Shown here: positions 36,279-39,657 of the stretch, in pieces
Layout of the letters: each line of letters starts with the position of its first letter
How positions within the stretch are numbered: position 1 is the first letter of the stretch
Assembly: GCA_023480825.1 (NCBI GenBank)
Contig: JAMCWQ010000088.1
Coordinates: 1 to 39,657, forward strand
Length of the DNA stretch: 39,657 nt
From: Chloroflexota bacterium
Lineage (GTDB): Bacteria > Chloroflexota > Chloroflexia > JAMCWQ01
Direction: 5' to 3'
Notes under the pieces: model-generated
The model's input: the letters and a program-made list of their open reading frames with translations, nothing else
What the model was told of the DNA's origin: nothing
Database searches by the model: none
Translations under genes and position numbers: made by a program

Positions 36279-36676
36279 GCTTTCACCTGCATCGAACGGG
36301 ACCGGCACATGGCCGGTCTTTGGTCCCCGAACCTCGCAACCTAGGCGGGCACTCCTGCTGTCCCAGAATAATACAGATTACCGGATGATCCGGTTATTGT
36401 CAAGGTGATGCCACGCAAGGGGACCCTGTATCGCATTCGATTCCGGCAGTATTCCCATCCGATATAGCCCACGGAGATTCTTCGGGCCCGCCTATCATTG
36501 GGGGCTGTTCGTACGGCAGCATAGCGAGCCCTGTTCAGGAACTTCAAGTTTCTGTCCCTAAAACAGGGCTCCGGGAACCATAGGATACTTTCCATGACAT
36601 CGAGATGTCATTCCCGATGTCCGGCGGCCTCCCGCCGCCTAGGAAAGCTAAGAATGACACGCCTGCTGCAAAACAC

Positions 36677-36699
36677 AGGCCGGGTTTGATACCCGGCCT
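36677..36699 (-). terminator. Terminator of hsp20
   Basis: 9-bp stem AGGCCGGGT-atcaa-ACCCGGCCT on the minus strand followed by GTGTTTTGC, 21 bp past the hsp20 stop. Confidence 0.65.
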
Positions 36700-36719
36700 G
36701 CGGCCAGACTCCACTTCCT

Positions 36720-37163
36720 CTAGTTGCTAGTTGGCGTGATCTTGATCTGCTTGGGCTTGACTTCCTCCACTTTGGGCAGGGTCAGGGTCAGGACGCCATC
36801 CTTGAAGTCGGCGGTGGCCTTATCGGCAACCACCTCAACTGGGAGCGTGACCGTGCGGCTGAACGAGCCGTACCTTCGCTCATGCAGCAGGTAGTTCTTT
36901 TTCTCCTGTTCTTCCTCCTGCTTGAATTGCCCTTTGATGGTCAAAACGTTGCCGAGAACAGAAATGTCCAGGTCTTCCGGCTTCACTCCCGGCACTGAGC
37001 CTTTGACTACTATTTCGTTTTCATCTTCGGTGATGTCCAATGCCAAGCCCATCGGTGCCTGCGAAGGCGCTGAAGATCTCACGAAACTCTCCTCCAGAAG
37101 TCGGTCCATTGCATCTCGTAGGCTCACCATGTCACGGAAGGGGTCCCATCTCACGATACTCAT
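36720..37163 (-). CDS. hsp20: Hsp20/alpha-crystallin family small heat shock protein
   Basis: MSIVRWDPFRDMVSLRDAMDRLLEESF, VKGSVPGVKPEDLDISVLGNVLTIKGQ, RRYGSFSRTVTLPVEV, FKDGVLTLTLPK. Confidence 0.97.
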   Translation of the reverse strand: MSIVRWDPFRDMVSLRDAMDRLLEESFVRSSAPSQAPMGLALDITEDENEIVVKGSVPGVKPEDLDISVLGNVLTIKGQFKQEEEQEKKNYLLHERRYGSFSRTVTLPVEVVADKATADFKDGVLTLTLPKVEEVKPKQIKITPTSN

Positions 37164-37268
37164 CTCTCCATCCTCCTTGGTGTAGTAGTGACCTCGTTTG
37201 GCCTAATTCTAGTCGTGTTTATGTTAGAATAGCACCAGATTTCCGTTAGCGCTGCGTTAGAGTTTGAC

Positions 37269-38867
37269 ATGAGCGACGACCAATCCGAAGACTTCCAACC
37301 CACCATAGACCGTGGCCAACAGGAAGAAACGCCGCTTGGTTCCCTGATCGGTCATCTCGTAGAGGCGACAGGCGGAGAGGCCGCCGTTTTGTCGCTCTGG
37401 GAAGAGCAAGACAAGCAGCCGGTCCAGATCGCCGAGTTTGGCCTCGTCGAAGAAGATTCTTCGGCGGCAAGGGAGTTGGTAGGCTCTCTTGCCTCGCAGC
37501 TTGCCTCCATTGCCGCGGAAAAGGGCGTAAGCCCAGCAGCGGCAATGGAGATGGATAACTGGACAGGAAAATCGGGCTCGCCTCTACACCTGCTGTGTTT
37601 CCCCGTTAAGTCCGATGGTAAGACTGTGGGGATGCTCTGTCTATTCCACGAATCTGCTGCTCCAACCTTCTTCAGCGAGCACCCAGGTGCATATGAGGTG
37701 GTGGTTGATCAGCTCAAGATAGTTGTTGAAAACCGGGGGCTGATCCGGCGGTTGATGACGGAGAAACAGTGGCTGGAGGCCGCAATCCAATACAGCACAG
37801 ATGGCATCATGATTGTCGACTCCGCCGGCAGGGTGATTGCCATAAACAGCGCAGCTGAAAAGACGATTGGCGTCGGAATAGCCGATGCCGTTGGGCGCTC
37901 GTGCTCTGATGTCCTCGCCGGCCTTGAGGGCCAAAAGGCCAATTGTCATTGTGTCTTTGGCTCCCAGGACCGTAATTGTGGGATGGATGATATTCTGATG
38001 ACCAAGATTGGAGGCCAGTCAAGGTACGTACAGGTAATGTGCCGGTCCATAGAGCATCAAGAAGGACGGCCCTTGGGAGGAGTAGTGACACTGCGCGATG
38101 TCACTGCGCAGAAGATGGAAGAGCAATTGCAACGCACCTTTCTCTCCATCATTTCTCATGAGCTGCAGAGCCCCATATCAGTGATAAAGGGCTATACCGG
38201 CTTGTTGGAGGAATCCGGTTCCGGCCTGTCACCCGAACAGATGCAGAAGGCTCTTAACTCCATTTCTGAGGAGAGTGACCGGCTGAGCAAGTTGGTGGAG
38301 AAGCTGCTATATGCCTCGCGGATACAGGTGGGAGGTCTCTCCCTGGAAATCGAGACACTCGATTTGACGGCATTGGTGCGAAGAGTTGCCGATAGGATGA
38401 ACAGGGTCAGTCCGAGACACCGGGTCATGACACTCGTACCCGAGGTTCTGCCCCCGGTCCGCGGTGATTTCGAACGGATTCAGGAGGTGCTCACAAACCT
38501 CGTGGAGAATGCCATCAAGTATTCTCCTTCGGGTGGTGAGGTACACATTGAGGTGGAGGCATTCGCCAACGAGGTCACACTGAGTGTGGAGGATGAGGGA
38601 ATAGGCGTGAACGATGCTGAGAAAGAGAAGATCTTTCAGGCCTTCTCCAGATCAGACGGCAGCCTGGCCCGCTCCGTGAAGGGCACGGGTCTTGGCCTAT
38701 ATATCGCCAAGGCCATAGTTGAGGCGCATGGAGGAAGAATCTGGGTGGAACAGGCTCCTCATGGCGCCAGATTCCGTTTTACCATCCCCCGCACTGAGCG
38801 TGCCAACCTTCCTGTTGTCGCAGACCCCAATATGCAGCTTGTAGTGCGGAGGAATGGGGATGAATGA
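37269..38867 (+). CDS. PAS (and probable GAF)-containing sensor histidine kinase, apparently soluble
   Basis: PAS region (AIQYSTDGIMIVDSAGRVIAINSAAEKTIG), FLSIISHELQSPISVIKGYTGLLEESG, NLVENAIKYSPSGGEV, GTGLGLYIAKAIVEAHGGRI. Confidence 0.95.
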   Translation: MSDDQSEDFQPTIDRGQQEETPLGSLIGHLVEATGGEAAVLSLWEEQDKQPVQIAEFGLVEEDSSAARELVGSLASQLASIAAEKGVSPAAAMEMDNWTGKSGSPLHLLCFPVKSDGKTVGMLCLFHESAAPTFFSEHPGAYEVVVDQLKIVVENRGLIRRLMTEKQWLEAAIQYSTDGIMIVDSAGRVIAINSAAEKTIGVGIADAVGRSCSDVLAGLEGQKANCHCVFGSQDRNCGMDDILMTKIGGQSRYVQVMCRSIEHQEGRPLGGVVTLRDVTAQKMEEQLQRTFLSIISHELQSPISVIKGYTGLLEESGSGLSPEQMQKALNSISEESDRLSKLVEKLLYASRIQVGGLSLEIETLDLTALVRRVADRMNRVSPRHRVMTLVPEVLPPVRGDFERIQEVLTNLVENAIKYSPSGGEVHIEVEAFANEVTLSVEDEGIGVNDAEKEKIFQAFSRSDGSLARSVKGTGLGLYIAKAIVEAHGGRIWVEQAPHGARFRFTIPRTERANLPVVADPNMQLVVRRNGDE

Positions 38868-39585
38868 GAGGATACTCGTCGTCGATGACGAGGAGCATGT
38901 CGCCGAATTGCTTCGCATGATATTGGAGCGGGAGCAGTTCGAGGTCGTCGAAGCAAGTGACGGGCGCGAGGCATTAGAGAAGGTGCGGGATGAGTTGCCG
39001 GACATAGTGATTCTGGATGTCATGATGCCAGAAATGGACGGTTTCGAGACTTTGCGGGAGATACGACAGTCCTCCACTGTGCCCGTGATAATGCTGACCG
39101 TGCAGGCTGGCGATGCCGACCGGGTACGAGGCCTGGAGCTTGGCGCCGATGACTACGTCGCAAAGCCGTTCAATCATCGAGAGTTGGTCGGGAGGGTTAG
39201 AGCAGTGTTGCGGCGGACAAGAATGATCCCTTCGGTCGTCAGGGCTAGCGTGCGCATCGATGATGACCTTTCCATCGATTTCGATAGGCGGCAGGCTGTT
39301 GTCCGTGGGGTTCCTGTACGTCTCAGGCCCACGGAGTTCAAACTGCTCTATCACCTGGTCAATAACGCCGGGCGCCTGCTGAGCCACGAGAGTCTCTTGA
39401 CAAAGGTATGGGGACGCGAATACCGAGATGATACCCAGTTGCTGCGACTCTACATAACCTACCTTCGACAGAAGATTGAAGCAGACTCGGCAAATCCCAA
39501 GTATATCTTGAACGAGCGTGGCCTCGGGTACCGGTTTATAGAGCCCAACCCGGAATCTAATGAAAGTCTAACCAAAATGAAATGA
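38854..39585 (+). CDS. OmpR-family response regulator
   Basis: RILVVDDEEHVAELLRMILE, DIVILDVMMPEMDGFETLREIR, GADDYVAKPFNHRELVGRVRAVLRR, winged-helix DNA-binding C-terminus; overlaps the kinase gene by 14 bp. Confidence 0.96.
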   Translation: MGMNERILVVDDEEHVAELLRMILEREQFEVVEASDGREALEKVRDELPDIVILDVMMPEMDGFETLREIRQSSTVPVIMLTVQAGDADRVRGLELGADDYVAKPFNHRELVGRVRAVLRRTRMIPSVVRASVRIDDDLSIDFDRRQAVVRGVPVRLRPTEFKLLYHLVNNAGRLLSHESLLTKVWGREYRDDTQLLRLYITYLRQKIEADSANPKYILNERGLGYRFIEPNPESNESLTKMK

Positions 39586-39657
39586 TAGGTCTGCGTCATT
39601 AGTTGCAGACTGTGGGGACTGGAGAACTTCTGCAGATTCTCATGGGAGGAATTCTTT

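Noticed and set aside
1-39657. CRISPR arrays, tRNA/rRNA genes, prophage or transposase genes
   Set aside because: No regularly spaced direct repeats, no tRNA T-arm/anticodon patterns, and no integrase/transposase-like ORFs were recognised by eye; a tRNAscan/Infernal run would be needed for certainty.

Overview
A 39.7-kb, gene-dense bacterial window. Codon bias, gene content and the GH5 C-terminal repeat suggest an anaerobic Chloroflexota/Dehalococcoidia-like genome, but this is inference. Left end (235-6926): an operon with the composition of a MetFV-HdrABC-MvhD methylene-THF reductase complex (HdrA-like flavoprotein, MvhD, MetV, MetF, HdrC-HdrB fusion). The HdrA reading frame carries one in-frame TAG. 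Next come a secreted GH5 glycosidase, a CDF metal transporter with a long structured leader resembling a NiCo (czcD) riboswitch, ruvB-queH-DUF2905-queA, a 150-bp MITE-like inverted-repeat element, two glycosyltransferases, tgt, a FecR-like membrane protein, an MBL hydrolase, ugd, acpS, nnrDE and alr. A minus-strand accessory block follows: a small Cys/His-rich protein, a nitrilase-family hydrolase, a HypE-like AIR-synthase protein and two tandem tungsten-type aldehyde ferredoxin oxidoreductases. The right end has MmgE/PrpD, an SH3b protein, a DapA-family enzyme, two HK/RR pairs and Hsp20. I saw no tRNA, rRNA, CRISPR array, transposase or phage genes. The best leads are the HdrA internal TAG, the candidate Ni/Co riboswitch, the AOR/AIR-synthase cluster with a possible gene-conversion tract, and the MITE-like element. 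All family calls come from reading the sequence and motifs; no database search was run.
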